Positions 37,697-47,205 are shown, counted from the first letter of the stretch. The stretch is 60,364 nt of DNA from Shimia sagamensis (GCF_900182745.1 NZ_FXTY01000012.1:1-60364), one strand, 5' to 3'. Program-made: numbers and translations. The notes: a model not told the origin generated them from the letters alone.

Positions 37697-38842
37697 ATGA
37701 CACAAGAGCTGATCCTTGCAAATGCCACCCTTGTTTTGCCCAAGGAAACCGTAACCGGCTCCATTGTGGTGCGCGAAGGTCGAATTGTGGATATGGCGTC
37801 AGGGCGCGCGGTTCCCGCGGGTGCCAAGAATTGTGATGGGGACTACGTGGCACCGGGTTTGATAGAGCTGCACACGGACAATTTGGAGCGACATATGCGG
37901 CCGCGTCCCAAAGTGGATTGGCCTCATCAGGCGGCAATTGTGGCGCATGACGCTGAGTTGGCAAGTGTTGGCATTACCACGGTTTTTGATGCGCTTCGGG
38001 TTGGGTCCATCCTGTCAGATCCGCGACGTAATTACGGCAAGTACGCTCGCTCGATTGCAAATGAAATTCTAGGAATGCGCGAGAGCGGCGCTCTGAGGAT
38101 TAGCCACCAACTTCACCTGCGGGCCGAGACATGCTCAGAGACTCTGGTGGAAGAGCTAGCCGAATTCGGCACAGAGGATCGCGTTGGTATTGTCAGTTTG
38201 ATGGATCACACGCCTGGCCAGCGGCAATTCATGGATATCGCGAAGTTTGAAGCATACGTTTGCGGAAAGTATGCGATGGACGCGAGTGGTTTTGGCGAAT
38301 ACGTCGATTTTCTTTACGGCTTGCATGATAAATTTGGCAAGCGACATGAAGAAGCAACAGTGGCGGCGGCCAAACGGTTCGGAGCGGTTCTTGCCAGCCA
38401 TGACGACACCACCGTTTCTCAAGTTACCACGTCGGCTGGTTACGGCATTCGCCTTGCGGAATTTCCAACGACAGTTGAGGCTGCTCAAGCCAACCACACC
38501 CATGGCATTGCCAATATCTTGGGTGGCCCAAACCTGGTGCGTGGGGGAAGTCACTCGGGCAATGTCGCTGCGATGGATCTGGCGAAGCAAGGCTTGCTCG
38601 ACATCATTTCGTCAGACTATGTTCCGTCCTCTCTTCTGCTGGGAGCAGTGATGCTTGGCAACGAGTGGGGGGATTTGGCAAAGGGTCTGCACTCTGTCAC
38701 CACGGCACCGGCCAAATATGCCAATCTGCACGATCGAGGGCGTCTGGAAGTTGGTTTGCGGGCTGACCTGATACGCTTTCGTGTAACCGAAGGCATACCT
38801 GCGCTGCGTGCGGCATGGCACAAAGGGCTTCGCAGCGCCTGA
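37697..38842 (+). CDS. phnM: PhnM-like alpha-D-ribose 1-methylphosphonate 5-triphosphate diphosphohydrolase
   Basis: A 381-residue amidohydrolase-superfamily enzyme that removes pyrophosphate from ribose 1-methylphosphonate 5-triphosphate in C-P lyase breakdown. The metal-binding motif is GLIELHTDNLERHMRPRP (~53-70). Also visible are IVSLMDHTPGQRQF, VLASHDDTTVSQV and a C-terminal ISSDYVPSSLLLGAV, all characteristic of PhnM. ATG 37697 gives the expected N-terminus; an in-frame ATG at 37682 is possible. No phnGHIJKL genes are in this window, so the pathway core must be elsewhere or missing. Confidence 0.9.
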   Translation: MTQELILANATLVLPKETVTGSIVVREGRIVDMASGRAVPAGAKNCDGDYVAPGLIELHTDNLERHMRPRPKVDWPHQAAIVAHDAELASVGITTVFDALRVGSILSDPRRNYGKYARSIANEILGMRESGALRISHQLHLRAETCSETLVEELAEFGTEDRVGIVSLMDHTPGQRQFMDIAKFEAYVCGKYAMDASGFGEYVDFLYGLHDKFGKRHEEATVAAAKRFGAVLASHDDTTVSQVTTSAGYGIRLAEFPTTVEAAQANHTHGIANILGGPNLVRGGSHSGNVAAMDLAKQGLLDIISSDYVPSSLLLGAVMLGNEWGDLAKGLHSVTTAPAKYANLHDRGRLEVGLRADLIRFRVTEGIPALRAAWHKGLRSA

Positions 38843-38899
38843 CATAAAGAAAGGCCCCAATGGAGACTGGAGCCATTCTAGGTTCGTTCGCAAATAAGC

Positions 38900-40498
38900 T
38901 TAGCCGATTGCAGCAGCTTTCACATCGGCGTCGATGTAAGGCAAATACTGTTCGAAGTTGTCTGCGAACATTCCCACAAGCTTGGCGGCTTGCGCATCAT
39001 ACGCTTTTTTGTCTGCCCAGGTTCCACGAGGATCAAGTAGAGCGTCGTCGACACCAGGTACAGACACAGGAACTTCAAAGCCAAAGTTGGCGTCTTTGCG
39101 GAACTCAACATGGTTCAGAGAACCGTCCAGCGCTGCCGTCAGAAGGGCGCGAGTGGCTTTGATTGGCATGCGCGAACCAGTTCCGTAGGCGCCGCCGGTC
39201 CAGCCGGTGTTCACCAGCCAGCAAGTGGTACCAAACTCAGCAATCTTTTGGCGCAGCAAGGCGCCGTAGACTTCCGGGCGACGCGGCATAAACGGCGCGC
39301 CAAAGCAGGTGGAGAAGGCTGGTGTTGGTTCGGTCAGGCCACGTTCAGTACCGGCCATCTTGGCTGTGAAGCCAGACAGGAAGTGGTACTCTGCCTGTGC
39401 AGGCGTCAGGCGCGCGACCGGAGGCAAGACGCCAAACGCGTCACAGGTCAGCATGATTACGTTCTTCGGGTGACCACCCAGGCCATTGTCTGACGCATTT
39501 GGGATTGAATCCAGAGGATACGCGCAACGCATGTTTTCCGTGAGGCTCTTGTCCTCAAAGTCGAGCTCTTTGGTCTCTTCATCATAGACCATGTTCTCGA
39601 TGACGGTGCCAAACATCTTGGTTGTGGCGTAGATTTCTGGCTCAGCTTCCGGGTTCAGCCCGATGGTTTTGGCGTAGCACCCACCTTCGAAATTGAAGGT
39701 GCCACGATCAGACCAGCCATGCTCGTCATCGCCAATCAGGGTGCGATTTGGATCGGCAGACAGGGTTGTCTTGCCGGTGCCCGATAGGCCAAAGAACACG
39801 GCGCTGTCGACCGGGTTGTCCTTGGCGTGATTGGCAGAACAGTGCATCGGCATGATGCCTTTTTCCGGCAGCAGATAATTCAGAAGACCAAAGACAGACT
39901 TTTTGTTTTCACCGGCATATTCGGTGTTACCGATCAAGATCATCTTCTTTTCGATGTTTACGGCAATGACAGTTTCGGTGCGGCAGCCGTGTTTCGCAGG
40001 ATCGGCTTTAAAGCTTGGGCAGTTGATGATGGTGTAATCCGCAATAAAGCCATCAAGCGCGTCGCTGTTCGGGCGGCGGAGGAGGTGACGGATGAATAGG
40101 TTATGCCAGGCCAGCTCGTTCACAACGCGCACATTGATAGCGTGAGATGGATCGGCACCTGCGGTTAGGTCCTGCACAAAGTAGTCACGGCCTTTCATGT
40201 GTTCCAGCATGTCGGCATGCAAGCAATCAAACGCGTCAGATTCCATGGGGGCGTTGTTTTCCCACCAGATGGTGTCTTCAGTCATTGGTGTCCGAACCGT
40301 GAACTTGTCTTTTGGAGAGCGGCCAGTGAACTCACCAGTGCTGACCAAAAAGGTGCCGCCATTGCCTAAAGTGCCCTCGCCGCGTTTCAGCGCGGATTCA
40401 ATGAGGGCGGGCTCCATAAAGTTGTAATAGACATTTCCCAGACCTTCGATCCCTTGATCTTGCAGGCGGAATTGCGGGTTTACCCGTCCAAATGTCAT
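38900..40498 (-). CDS. pckA: phosphoenolpyruvate carboxykinase (ATP)
   Basis: A 532-residue enzyme converting oxaloacetate and ATP to phosphoenolpyruvate for gluconeogenesis. The kinase-1a P-loop is [18 protein letters not shown] (~236-253) followed by GDDEHGW (kinase-2). The metal and substrate region includes [20 protein letters not shown], and the N-terminal [12 protein letters not shown] is an additional signature. AGGAGT precedes the ATG. It is divergent from chvI/chvG, an arrangement common in alphaproteobacteria in which ChvI is known to affect pckA expression (Agrobacterium). The 373-bp divergent region contains a direct repeat at 40646-40679. Confidence 0.97.
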   Translation of the reverse strand: MTFGRVNPQFRLQDQGIEGLGNVYYNFMEPALIESALKRGEGTLGNGGTFLVSTGEFTGRSPKDKFTVRTPMTEDTIWWENNAPMESDAFDCLHADMLEHMKGRDYFVQDLTAGADPSHAINVRVVNELAWHNLFIRHLLRRPNSDALDGFIADYTIINCPSFKADPAKHGCRTETVIAVNIEKKMILIGNTEYAGENKKSVFGLLNYLLPEKGIMPMHCSANHAKDNPVDSAVFFGLSGTGKTTLSADPNRTLIGDDEHGWSDRGTFNFEGGCYAKTIGLNPEAEPEIYATTKMFGTVIENMVYDEETKELDFEDKSLTENMRCAYPLDSIPNASDNGLGGHPKNVIMLTCDAFGVLPPVARLTPAQAEYHFLSGFTAKMAGTERGLTEPTPAFSTCFGAPFMPRRPEVYGALLRQKIAEFGTTCWLVNTGWTGGAYGTGSRMPIKATRALLTAALDGSLNHVEFRKDANFGFEVPVSVPGVDDALLDPRGTWADKKAYDAQAAKLVGMFADNFEQYLPYIDADVKAAAIG

Positions 40499-40645
40499 TA
40501 TCTTACTCCTGTAGCCGCGTGTCCTGTTGCGGCGGTCCTTGAAAGTCTTCAGGGCGACATATTCTTGCGCGTCAAAACACCCCGAAGTGCGACATGCGGG
40601 TCATAACATGTCGAATATTAAGAAGAACAGGACGCTTTGGCGCAG

Positions 40646-40679
40646 TTAGCGCAATCAAATGCAGGTTAGCGCAATCAAG
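40646..40679. repeat. direct repeat GTTAGCGCAATCAA in the pckA/chvI divergent region
   Basis: Two perfect 14-nt copies (40646-40659 and 40666-40679) lie exactly 20 bp apart, about two helical turns. They are 147 bp or more upstream of the pckA ATG and about 190 bp upstream of chvI. Phased spacing suggests a regulator binding site for either gene. No known consensus was matched. The rest of the 373-bp gap holds no gene. Confidence 0.6.
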
Positions 40680-40871
40680 CGTTCCTATCGGAAAGCCTGT
40701 GTATGGAATGTCGGCAAAAGTGAGGCAATTTAGCCATTGCTCAAGGAATTTCTGGCTAAATAAGTCCGGTTTGTTACCCGAATCGCACTTTAACGTTGAT
40801 TGCCCCAGTCTGAATTGCGCATAATGCCGCAAAAAATAGACATAATAAGAGCAGTAATAAGGACCGATCCC

Positions 40872-41573
40872 ATGTCGAAAATTGCCCTTGTGGATGACGA
40901 CAGGAATATCCTGACGTCGGTTTCTATCACCCTTGAGGCCGAGGGGTTTGAAGTCGAGACCTATCATGACGGCCAGCAAGCGCTTGACGCGTTTAATAAA
41001 AAACTCCCGGACATGGCCGTTCTGGATATCAAAATGCCCCGAATGGATGGCATGGATCTTTTGCAGCGCCTACGCCAAAAGACCAGTATGCCAGTGATTT
41101 TCCTGACCTCCAAAGATGACGAGATCGACGAGGTGCTCGGTCTGCGCATGGGGGCCGATGACTATGTGAAAAAGCCGTTCAGCCAGCGGCTCTTGGTGGA
41201 ACGCATTCGTGCTTTGTTGCGCCGTCAAGAAGCCGTCGATGGCGAAATTGTAGGCGATACCGAAGAAACAAAGATCATGGAACGTGGTGATTTGACTATG
41301 GATCCGTTGCGCCACTCGGTGAGCTGGAGGGGGCAAGACGTGACGTTGACTGTTACAGAGTTCCTACTGCTTCAGGCGTTAGCGCAGCGTCCTGGTTTTG
41401 TTAAAAGCCGGGATCAGCTGATGGACGTAGCCTACGACGATCAAGTTTATGTAGATGACCGTACAATCGACAGTCACATCAAACGTCTCCGCAAAAAGAT
41501 GCGTACGGTAGATCGAGACTTCTCTGCAATTGAGACGCTGTACGGCATCGGTTATAGGTACAACGAAGAGTAA
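40872..41573 (+). CDS. chvI: response regulator ChvI
   Basis: A 233-residue OmpR-family regulator. The receiver domain starts [17 protein letters not shown] with phospho-acceptor Asp52 ([14 protein letters not shown]) and Lys in DYVKKPFSQ. The winged-helix effector domain (~135-233) contains [19 protein letters not shown] and [21 protein letters not shown] 40872 with AAGGACC upstream gives the normal receiver N-terminus. It is followed directly by the kinase gene, and the pair forms the ChvG/ChvI (ExoS/ChvI) system, which in related bacteria controls envelope and exopolysaccharide genes. Confidence 0.93.
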   Translation: MSKIALVDDDRNILTSVSITLEAEGFEVETYHDGQQALDAFNKKLPDMAVLDIKMPRMDGMDLLQRLRQKTSMPVIFLTSKDDEIDEVLGLRMGADDYVKKPFSQRLLVERIRALLRRQEAVDGEIVGDTEETKIMERGDLTMDPLRHSVSWRGQDVTLTVTEFLLLQALAQRPGFVKSRDQLMDVAYDDQVYVDDRTIDSHIKRLRKKMRTVDRDFSAIETLYGIGYRYNEE

Positions 41574-41597
41574 CGACACAAGGCCGGAAGGACCAAC

Positions 41598-43292
41598 GTG
41601 CAAGACATGGCCCAAGGGCGAGATGGGGACGTGGTTTTGGGCGATGATTGGGTCGCTCCAGAAGCCAACGTTGAAAAAGAGTTGCAAGGCCGGCGCGAAC
41701 GTCGCCGGCTTTTGCCTCTGGGGAAGTCTCCGCTAACTCGTAAAATTATTACCTTTAATATGATCGCGCTTTTGGTGCTGGTCGCAGGTATCCTATTTCT
41801 AAACAGTGCACGTGACAGCTTTGCTGTGCAACGTGCCACGGGACTTGTCACAGAGGCGCGGTTGATAGCCGGCGCATTTGAGGCTCAGCTGCCGACCGGT
41901 GCGCCAGCAAATCTGGCAACCAACGACGGTGTAGACGTTGCGGCGACGCTGGAGAAACTGCCTTTGCAGGTTGGCACAACGGTGCATGTTTTTGATGCGG
42001 CTGGACAGGCTGCGGGAAAAAAAGAAGGCAAAGCCTCAGCTGAAGCTGCAGAGGTGCTTGCAGAGCGTCCCGACGGCGCGCCTTTGACTTCTGCACTCAA
42101 CAAAATCTGGAGTTCCATATCAGGCAAAGGCGACGTTCAAGACGCGGGCGTGGGCCAACTGAACAACCAACTGGAGATCATGGCACAATCCGCCGTGAGC
42201 GGAGCTGAGACTTTGGAAACACTTGTCGCCGCAGATGGCGGTCACGTTTTTGCCATGGCAGTTCCGATCCGGCAAAATGGCCGGGTTGTTGGGGCAGTAG
42301 TGTTGTCCAGCGCGTCGGGTGAGTTGGATCGTATGGTGAGTTCAGAGCGTGAGCGTGTCTTGCAAATGTTCTTGATCGCGACCGTAGTTTCTGTTGGCCT
42401 GTCCATGGTGTTGGCTTCTACAATTTCCAATCCACTTTCGGACTTGGCCGCCGCAGCGGAACTTGGCCGAGACAGTGACAGTCGGAAAGTGAACCCAGGT
42501 CGTGTGCGTATCCCGGACCTGACCGCAAGACCGGATGAAATTGGACGTCTGTCAGGCGCTTTGCGCGGCATGGTCTCGGCTCTGTATGAGCGGATCGACA
42601 GCAACGAACAGTTCGCTGCCGACGTCGCGCATGAGATTAAGAATCCTCTGGCATCTTTGCGTTCAGCAGTGGGCTCGCTGCGTATGGTGAAAAAAGAGGA
42701 ACACCGCGAGAAATTGCTCAACGTTATTGAGCATGATGTGCGTCGGTTGGATCGTCTTGTGAGTGACATTTCTAACGCATCTCGCCTAGACAGCGAACTG
42801 GTTAAAGAAGAAGAAGAAACTTTCAACTTGCTCGGAATGGTCGGCAATTTGACTCAGTACCTCGGCGAAGACGCAAAAGGTAATGGGATTGATTTCATCA
42901 CAGATTTGCCTGACGCGCCAATTGACATCACTGGGTTGGAAGCGCGCCTGGCACAGGTTTTTGTGAACCTGATAACCAACGCCATTAGTTTTTGCGAAGA
43001 TGGAGACGCCATACGAGTTTGGGCACGTAAGCGCGAGAACCGTGTGTTGGTTGTGGTTGAAGATACCGGGCCGGGAATTCCTGAGCAGGCGCTCAATAAA
43101 ATTTTCAATCGCTTCTATTCTCATCGCCCCGAAGCTCAATTTGGCAACAACTCAGGTTTGGGGTTGGCAATCTCGAAGCAGATTGTCGAAGCACATGGCG
43201 GTGTGATCTGGGCCGAAAATATCCGGCCAACCGACGCTGACGTGACGTCCGAGCCTCTTGGTGCGAGGTTCGTTGTGGGACTGCCGGTGTAG
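41598..43292 (+). CDS. chvG: sensor histidine kinase ChvG
   Basis: A 564-residue membrane kinase. A cytoplasmic N-terminal stretch precedes TM1 (~52-72, IITFNMIALLVLVAGILF). A periplasmic sensor follows to ~250, then TM2 (MFLIATVVSVGLSMVLASTI), HAMP and a DHp helix with catalytic His in FAADVAHEIKNPLASLRSAV. ATP boxes: NLITNAISFC, VEDTGPGIP and GNNSGLGLAISKQIVEAHGG. The start is GTG 41598 with AAGGACC upstream. The stop is 3 nt before the HPr kinase start, giving a tight operon with the carbon/nitrogen PTS genes. Confidence 0.93.
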   Translation: MQDMAQGRDGDVVLGDDWVAPEANVEKELQGRRERRRLLPLGKSPLTRKIITFNMIALLVLVAGILFLNSARDSFAVQRATGLVTEARLIAGAFEAQLPTGAPANLATNDGVDVAATLEKLPLQVGTTVHVFDAAGQAAGKKEGKASAEAAEVLAERPDGAPLTSALNKIWSSISGKGDVQDAGVGQLNNQLEIMAQSAVSGAETLETLVAADGGHVFAMAVPIRQNGRVVGAVVLSSASGELDRMVSSERERVLQMFLIATVVSVGLSMVLASTISNPLSDLAAAAELGRDSDSRKVNPGRVRIPDLTARPDEIGRLSGALRGMVSALYERIDSNEQFAADVAHEIKNPLASLRSAVGSLRMVKKEEHREKLLNVIEHDVRRLDRLVSDISNASRLDSELVKEEEETFNLLGMVGNLTQYLGEDAKGNGIDFITDLPDAPIDITGLEARLAQVFVNLITNAISFCEDGDAIRVWARKRENRVLVVVEDTGPGIPEQALNKIFNRFYSHRPEAQFGNNSGLGLAISKQIVEAHGGVIWAENIRPTDADVTSEPLGARFVVGLPV

Positions 43293-43295
43293 GCC

Positions 43296-43760
43296 ATGGC
43301 GCGCGCGGATGACTTGCTTTCTGTGTCACCTGCACCCGACGACGAGGAGAGCATTCTGCATGCGTCCTGTGTGTCTGACGGTGGTCGTGCAGTGCTCATT
43401 TGTGGGGCTTCGGGTCGTGGGAAGTCCGGGCTTGCGCTTCAGTTGATGGCCTATGGGGCCCAATTGGTTGCTGACGATCAAACCATTGTACGCCCAAAAG
43501 GTATGCAGCTGTTGGCGTCTGCACCTGACACAACAAGTGGGTTGATCGAGGCGCGTGGGGTTGGGATCTTACGCGCGATTCCTGTAAAAGGCGTGCCCTT
43601 ACATTTGGTTGTGGACTTGGATCAAGTTGAAGGCCAAAGGCTACCTCATCCAAGGGATGTTCGCATTATGGGGCAGGCGTTACCGGTGATATTTGGCGTG
43701 GATGCTCCGTATTTTGCTTCCGCTGTATTGCAGTTTTTGCGCCACGGAAGGAATGCATAA
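43296..43760 (+). CDS. hprK: HPr kinase/phosphorylase, short alphaproteobacterial form
   Basis: A 154-residue protein with only the catalytic domain; the N-terminal domain of firmicute HprK is absent, as usual in alphaproteobacteria. Walker A is ICGASGRGKSGLALQL (~37-52), followed by GAQLVADDQTIVRPKG. HASCVSDGG is the strand leading to the P-loop. It would phosphorylate a serine of the HPr protein encoded downstream (45084-45362). The stop codon directly abuts the rapZ ATG. Confidence 0.9.
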   Translation: MARADDLLSVSPAPDDEESILHASCVSDGGRAVLICGASGRGKSGLALQLMAYGAQLVADDQTIVRPKGMQLLASAPDTTSGLIEARGVGILRAIPVKGVPLHLVVDLDQVEGQRLPHPRDVRIMGQALPVIFGVDAPYFASAVLQFLRHGRNA

Positions 43761-44681
43761 ATGACCGATGGTGATGCTCTGCTAGGAAAGGTCCCGCTGG
43801 TATTGCTGACCGGTCCCTCGGGCGCCGGTCGCTCCACAGCGATTAAGGCGTTGGAAGATGCGGGGTTTGAAACTATTGACAACTTGCCGCTTGGGTTGCT
43901 GCCGCGTCTTTTGTCGGGGCAGCCCCCCAAACGCCCTATGGCTCTCAGTTTGGACGTTCGCAATCGGGATTTTTCGCCAACAGCGATAATTGATGCGCTG
44001 GAACTGGTCGATGATCTGCCCAGTGTAGCACCTGAGCTACTGTATCTGGATTGCCGTGCTGAAGTGTTGCGGCGACGGTACAATGAAACCAGGCGCAATC
44101 ACCCGCTTGATCGCGCGGAAAACCCAAACGATGGCATCGAAAGAGAGCTCACGCTTTTGGAAGATGTGCGCGCTCGTGCAACGGTTTTAATGGAAACGTC
44201 GGAATTGACGCCTCATGAGCTTCGTCATGCAGTGCAAAGCCGGTTTGCCCCGCAGAAGGATCAGGCGATTGGCATCACCGTTCAGTCATTCAGTTACAAG
44301 CGCGGATTACCACAAGGTGCTGATCTCGTGCTGGATTGCCGATTTTTACACAATCCGCACTGGAAGAAAGAGCTGCGTGACATGGATGGCGGTGACGCGC
44401 CGGTAGGGTCCTACATCGCCACGGACTCTGGTTATGATCCATATGTAAAGTCAATCCAGGTGCTGTTGGAGCAAACTCTGCCTGGTTATGTTCGAGAAGG
44501 CCGCAATCATCTCCAGATCGCATTTGGTTGTACGGGTGGAAAACATCGTTCTGTTTTCATGGCTGAGACCATTGCCGAATCCCTTGCAAATAGGGGCTGG
44601 CGGGTGTCTATAAGGCATCGCGAACTCAATCGGTACGCTGTGCTTGGCGCGCGTCCACGGATCGCAGAAGATGGGGAATAG
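43761..44681 (+). CDS. rapZ: RapZ family RNase adapter / nucleotide-binding protein
   Basis: A 306-residue protein with Walker A LLTGPSGAGRSTAIKALED and FETIDNLPLGLLPRLL near the N terminus. The C-terminal half contains SFSYKRGLPQGADLVLDCRF, DPYVKSIQVLLEQTLPGY and IAFGCTGGKHRSVFMAE, which are the RapZ/YvcJ signatures. In E. coli RapZ steers the sRNA GlmZ to RNase E and senses glucosamine-6-phosphate; in alphaproteobacteria the role is less clear. It lies between hprK and the EIIA gene, a conserved order. Confidence 0.95.
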   Translation: MTDGDALLGKVPLVLLTGPSGAGRSTAIKALEDAGFETIDNLPLGLLPRLLSGQPPKRPMALSLDVRNRDFSPTAIIDALELVDDLPSVAPELLYLDCRAEVLRRRYNETRRNHPLDRAENPNDGIERELTLLEDVRARATVLMETSELTPHELRHAVQSRFAPQKDQAIGITVQSFSYKRGLPQGADLVLDCRFLHNPHWKKELRDMDGGDAPVGSYIATDSGYDPYVKSIQVLLEQTLPGYVREGRNHLQIAFGCTGGKHRSVFMAETIAESLANRGWRVSIRHRELNRYAVLGARPRIAEDGE

Positions 44682-44686
44682 ATAGC

Positions 44687-45079
44687 TTGATCGGTATCGT
44701 GATCGTGGCACATGGTGGGCTGGCCAATGAGTATTTGGCAGCTATGGAACATGTCGTTGGCGCGCAAAATGGCGTCAGCGCAATTACCATTGAAACCAAT
44801 CATGATCGCGGACAAAAACAACGCGAAATCTGTGCGGCTGCGGACGCAGTTGACCACGGGGACGGGGTTGTTGTTGTCACTGATATGTTTGGCGGTTCGC
44901 CGTCAAATCTGAGCCTGCGCGCTTGCGCGCCTGCCAATCGGCGCATCCTTTATGGTGCAAATTTGCCAATGTTGATTAAGTTGGCCAAAAGCCGCCACCT
45001 TGATGTGGCCGATGCGGTCAGAGCAGCCTTGGAAGCCGGCCGCAAATATATTGATAGCCAAAATATTCAGACAGGGTGA
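44687..45079 (+). CDS. PTS mannose-type EIIA protein
   Basis: A 130-residue protein beginning MIGIVIVAHGGLANEYLAAM, with the phosphorylatable His9 in AHGG. It continues with VVVVTDMFGGSPSNLSLRAC, the hydrophobic core of EIIA-Man, and NLPMLIKLAKSRH. In alphaproteobacteria this EIIA functions in a regulatory phosphorelay without sugar permeases. The start is TTG 44687, five nt after the rapZ stop; no ATG is better placed. The HPr gene follows after 4 nt. Confidence 0.93.
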   Translation: MIGIVIVAHGGLANEYLAAMEHVVGAQNGVSAITIETNHDRGQKQREICAAADAVDHGDGVVVVTDMFGGSPSNLSLRACAPANRRILYGANLPMLIKLAKSRHLDVADAVRAALEAGRKYIDSQNIQTG

Positions 45080-45083
45080 GCAG

Positions 45084-45362
45084 ATGAGTAATGTCGTCCA
45101 ACGCACGATGCAAATCGTGAACGAAAAAGGTCTGCATGCGCGGGCATCTGCAAAGCTGGTGGAAGTCGTAGAGGGCTTTGACGCTTCGGCAGAAGTGGCA
45201 AAGGATGGCTTGAGTGCTGGTGGAGACAGTATTATGGGATTGCTAATGCTGGCGGCATCTAAAGGCACCAGTGTTGAAGTAGAAACCAGCGGGCCAGATG
45301 CGAAGGCCTTGGCCGATGCCATTGAGGCGCTTGTCGCCGACAAGTTTGGTGAAGGATTTTGA
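45084..45362 (+). CDS. ptsH: HPr phosphocarrier protein
   Basis: A 92-residue protein with the active-site His18 in VNEKGLHARASAKLV and a regulatory Ser49 in GGDSIMGLLMLAASKG, the site for the HPr kinase encoded in the same operon. It receives phosphate from EI (not in this window) and passes it to EIIA. ATG 45084 is chosen because it gives the family N-terminus; the longer open frame runs through the EIIA coding region. Confidence 0.95.
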   Translation: MSNVVQRTMQIVNEKGLHARASAKLVEVVEGFDASAEVAKDGLSAGGDSIMGLLMLAASKGTSVEVETSGPDAKALADAIEALVADKFGEGF

Positions 45363-45389
45363 GTGTAGCTGGGGCATAGGAAGACAAAT

Positions 45390-46277
45390 TTGGTAGATAC
45401 GGTGCCAGAAACGCAGGTTGGAAAACCGGCCAAAGAGGCGGAAGGTCAAATCTATGACCGCCGCACGTTGACCTATGCCAATTCCTTTGATGATCGCTGG
45501 ACGTCTTTTGCCATTCGCTCCATTGAGTGGGTGACGGGCAAGTTAAGAATCCTGCGCATGGTCAACAAGTTTGAGCGTGACAACGAGAAATACCGCGGCC
45601 AGAAGTTTTGGCGAGGCGCGTTGAACGTGATGGGCATTGAGCTCACAACCCCAGTTGAGCAGCTGCAAAATATACCTTCGGATGGACCGGTTGTGTTTGT
45701 GGCCAACCATCCACATGGCATGGTTGATGGCATGATTTTTGCCGACCTCATCGGACGTGTACGCCAAGACTATCGTATTCTGACACGATCAGTTTTGACC
45801 GGTCTGGATGAGGCGGCCTCTAGCTTTATGATTCCTGTGCCGTTCCCGCATGATCCAGATGCGCAGCGCAAAATGGTTGAAATGCGTGGAAGGGCCATGG
45901 CGCACCTTAAGGAAGGCGGCGTTGTCGCGCTGTTTCCGTCCGGCGTGGTGATGAGTTCAGAAACTTGGTTCGGCCCTGCAATTGAACAAGAGTGGAACGT
46001 GTTCACCGCTCAAATGATCCGGCGCTCCGGCGCACGCGTGGTGCCCATTTTTTATCCTGGGCAGAACAGCCGCGCCTATCAGGTCGCGAACAAGCTTTCA
46101 CCAATCCTTCGCCAAGGATTATTGCTGCATGAAATTGTGCGGTCTTGCAACAAACCACAAGCCCCGATTGTTGGCGCTCCGTTGACGGATGAACAAATGG
46201 CCCAGCTACAAACGGATCCACGCGGATTTATGGCATGGTTGCGTCAGCACACTTTGGATCTTGGTAAAAGCAGCTGA
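45390..46277 (+). CDS. lysophospholipid acyltransferase-like protein (PlsC/OlsB type)
   Basis: A 295-residue probable membrane-associated acyltransferase. The catalytic motif is VFVANHPHGMVDGMIFADLI (~105-124), matching the NHP-x-G-x2-DG form of ornithine-lipid and haemolysin-type acyltransferases. GGVVALFPSGVVMSS (~175-189) is the second block. Possible substrates are lysophosphatidic acid or an ornithine-lipid precursor. The start is TTG 45390 with GGAAG upstream; it follows HPr by 27 bp on the same strand and may be co-transcribed. A bidirectional terminator follows. Confidence 0.8.
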   Translation: MVDTVPETQVGKPAKEAEGQIYDRRTLTYANSFDDRWTSFAIRSIEWVTGKLRILRMVNKFERDNEKYRGQKFWRGALNVMGIELTTPVEQLQNIPSDGPVVFVANHPHGMVDGMIFADLIGRVRQDYRILTRSVLTGLDEAASSFMIPVPFPHDPDAQRKMVEMRGRAMAHLKEGGVVALFPSGVVMSSETWFGPAIEQEWNVFTAQMIRRSGARVVPIFYPGQNSRAYQVANKLSPILRQGLLLHEIVRSCNKPQAPIVGAPLTDEQMAQLQTDPRGFMAWLRQHTLDLGKSS

Positions 46278-46294
46278 TCACTAATTCAGAAAAC

Positions 46295-46321
46295 AAAAGC
46301 GAGGCGCCTGCTTCGCTTTTT
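46295..46321. terminator. bidirectional terminator between acyltransferase and hydroxyacyl-CoA dehydrogenase genes
   Basis: An 8-bp perfect stem AAAAGCGA (46295-46302) / TCGCTTTT (46313-46320) with A and T runs on the two sides serves the convergent genes. Confidence 0.75.
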
Positions 46322-46329
46322 CAATTGTG

Positions 46330-47205
46330 CTATCGCGTGGGGAGCGGTGTCTCTCCGCGGTAGTCATAAAAGCCCCGCTTGGTTTTTCGACCGAGCCATC
46401 CGGCCTCAACATATTTTGTAAGCAGCGGACAAGGGCGGTATTTGGTGTCAGCCAAACCGTCATGTAGCACGTTCATGATCGCCAAACACGTGTCCAAACC
46501 GATAAAATCAGCCAGCTCTAGCGGTCCCATAGGGTGGTTCGCACCAAGTTTCAGTGCGTTGTCAATGGAGGCAACATTACCCACACCTTCGTACAGTGTA
46601 TAACACGCTTCGTTGATCATAGGGATCAGGATGCGGTTCACGATAAAGGCCGGAAAATCTTCGGAGCTGGCAGCTGTCTTGCCAAGGCGTTCCACAATGC
46701 CAAGGCATGATTGATAAGTGTCCTCGTCTGTGGCGATGCCACGGATCAACTCAACTAATTTCATCATCGGAACCGGGTTCATGAAGTGGAACCCCATGAA
46801 GCGCTCCGGGCGGTCTGTGCGAGATGCCAGGCGCGTTATGGAGATCGACGATGTGTTGGAGGTCAGCAGCGTGTCCGGGCCGAGGTGCGGTTTCAAAGTG
46901 TCAAAAATTTGATGTTTGATCTCTTCACGTTCGGTCGCGGCTTCGATGATAAGATCTGTCCCACCAAGGGCCGGCAGCTCCAAGGTCGTCTGAATCCGAC
47001 CCATTGCGGTGGCCTTCTCGTCGGCCGAAATCTTCTCCCGTTCAACTTGTCGCTCAAGGTTTTTGTCGACCCGAGCGACAGCTGCTTCCAGGGCGTTCTG
47101 ATTGATATCATTCAAAAGAACATCGTACCCAGCAAGCGCCATGACATGCGCGATACCGTTGCCCATTTGGCCTGCCCCAACGACGCCAATCGACTTGATG
47201 TCCAT
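46330..47205 (-). CDS. 3-hydroxybutyryl-CoA dehydrogenase
   Basis: A 291-residue NAD-dependent dehydrogenase. The Rossmann motif is IGVVGAGQMGNGIAHVMALAGY (~6-27), the catalytic His is in MGFHFMNPVPMMKLVE, and the C-terminal dimerisation domain contains NRILIPMINEACYTLYEG and HPMGPLELADFIGLDT. It interconverts 3-hydroxybutyryl-CoA and acetoacetyl-CoA in butanoate or polyhydroxyalkanoate metabolism. GAGGAT precedes the ATG. It is convergent with the acyltransferase and near etfAB, which serve acyl-CoA dehydrogenases. Confidence 0.95.
   Translation of the reverse strand: MDIKSIGVVGAGQMGNGIAHVMALAGYDVLLNDINQNALEAAVARVDKNLERQVEREKISADEKATAMGRIQTTLELPALGGTDLIIEAATEREEIKHQIFDTLKPHLGPDTLLTSNTSSISITRLASRTDRPERFMGFHFMNPVPMMKLVELIRGIATDEDTYQSCLGIVERLGKTAASSEDFPAFIVNRILIPMINEACYTLYEGVGNVASIDNALKLGANHPMGPLELADFIGLDTCLAIMNVLHDGLADTKYRPCPLLTKYVEAGWLGRKTKRGFYDYRGETPLPTR

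Noticed and set aside
43296..43760. Truncated or broken HPr kinase
   Set aside because: Although half the length of firmicute HprK, the single catalytic domain is the normal form in alphaproteobacteria and its Walker A is intact.
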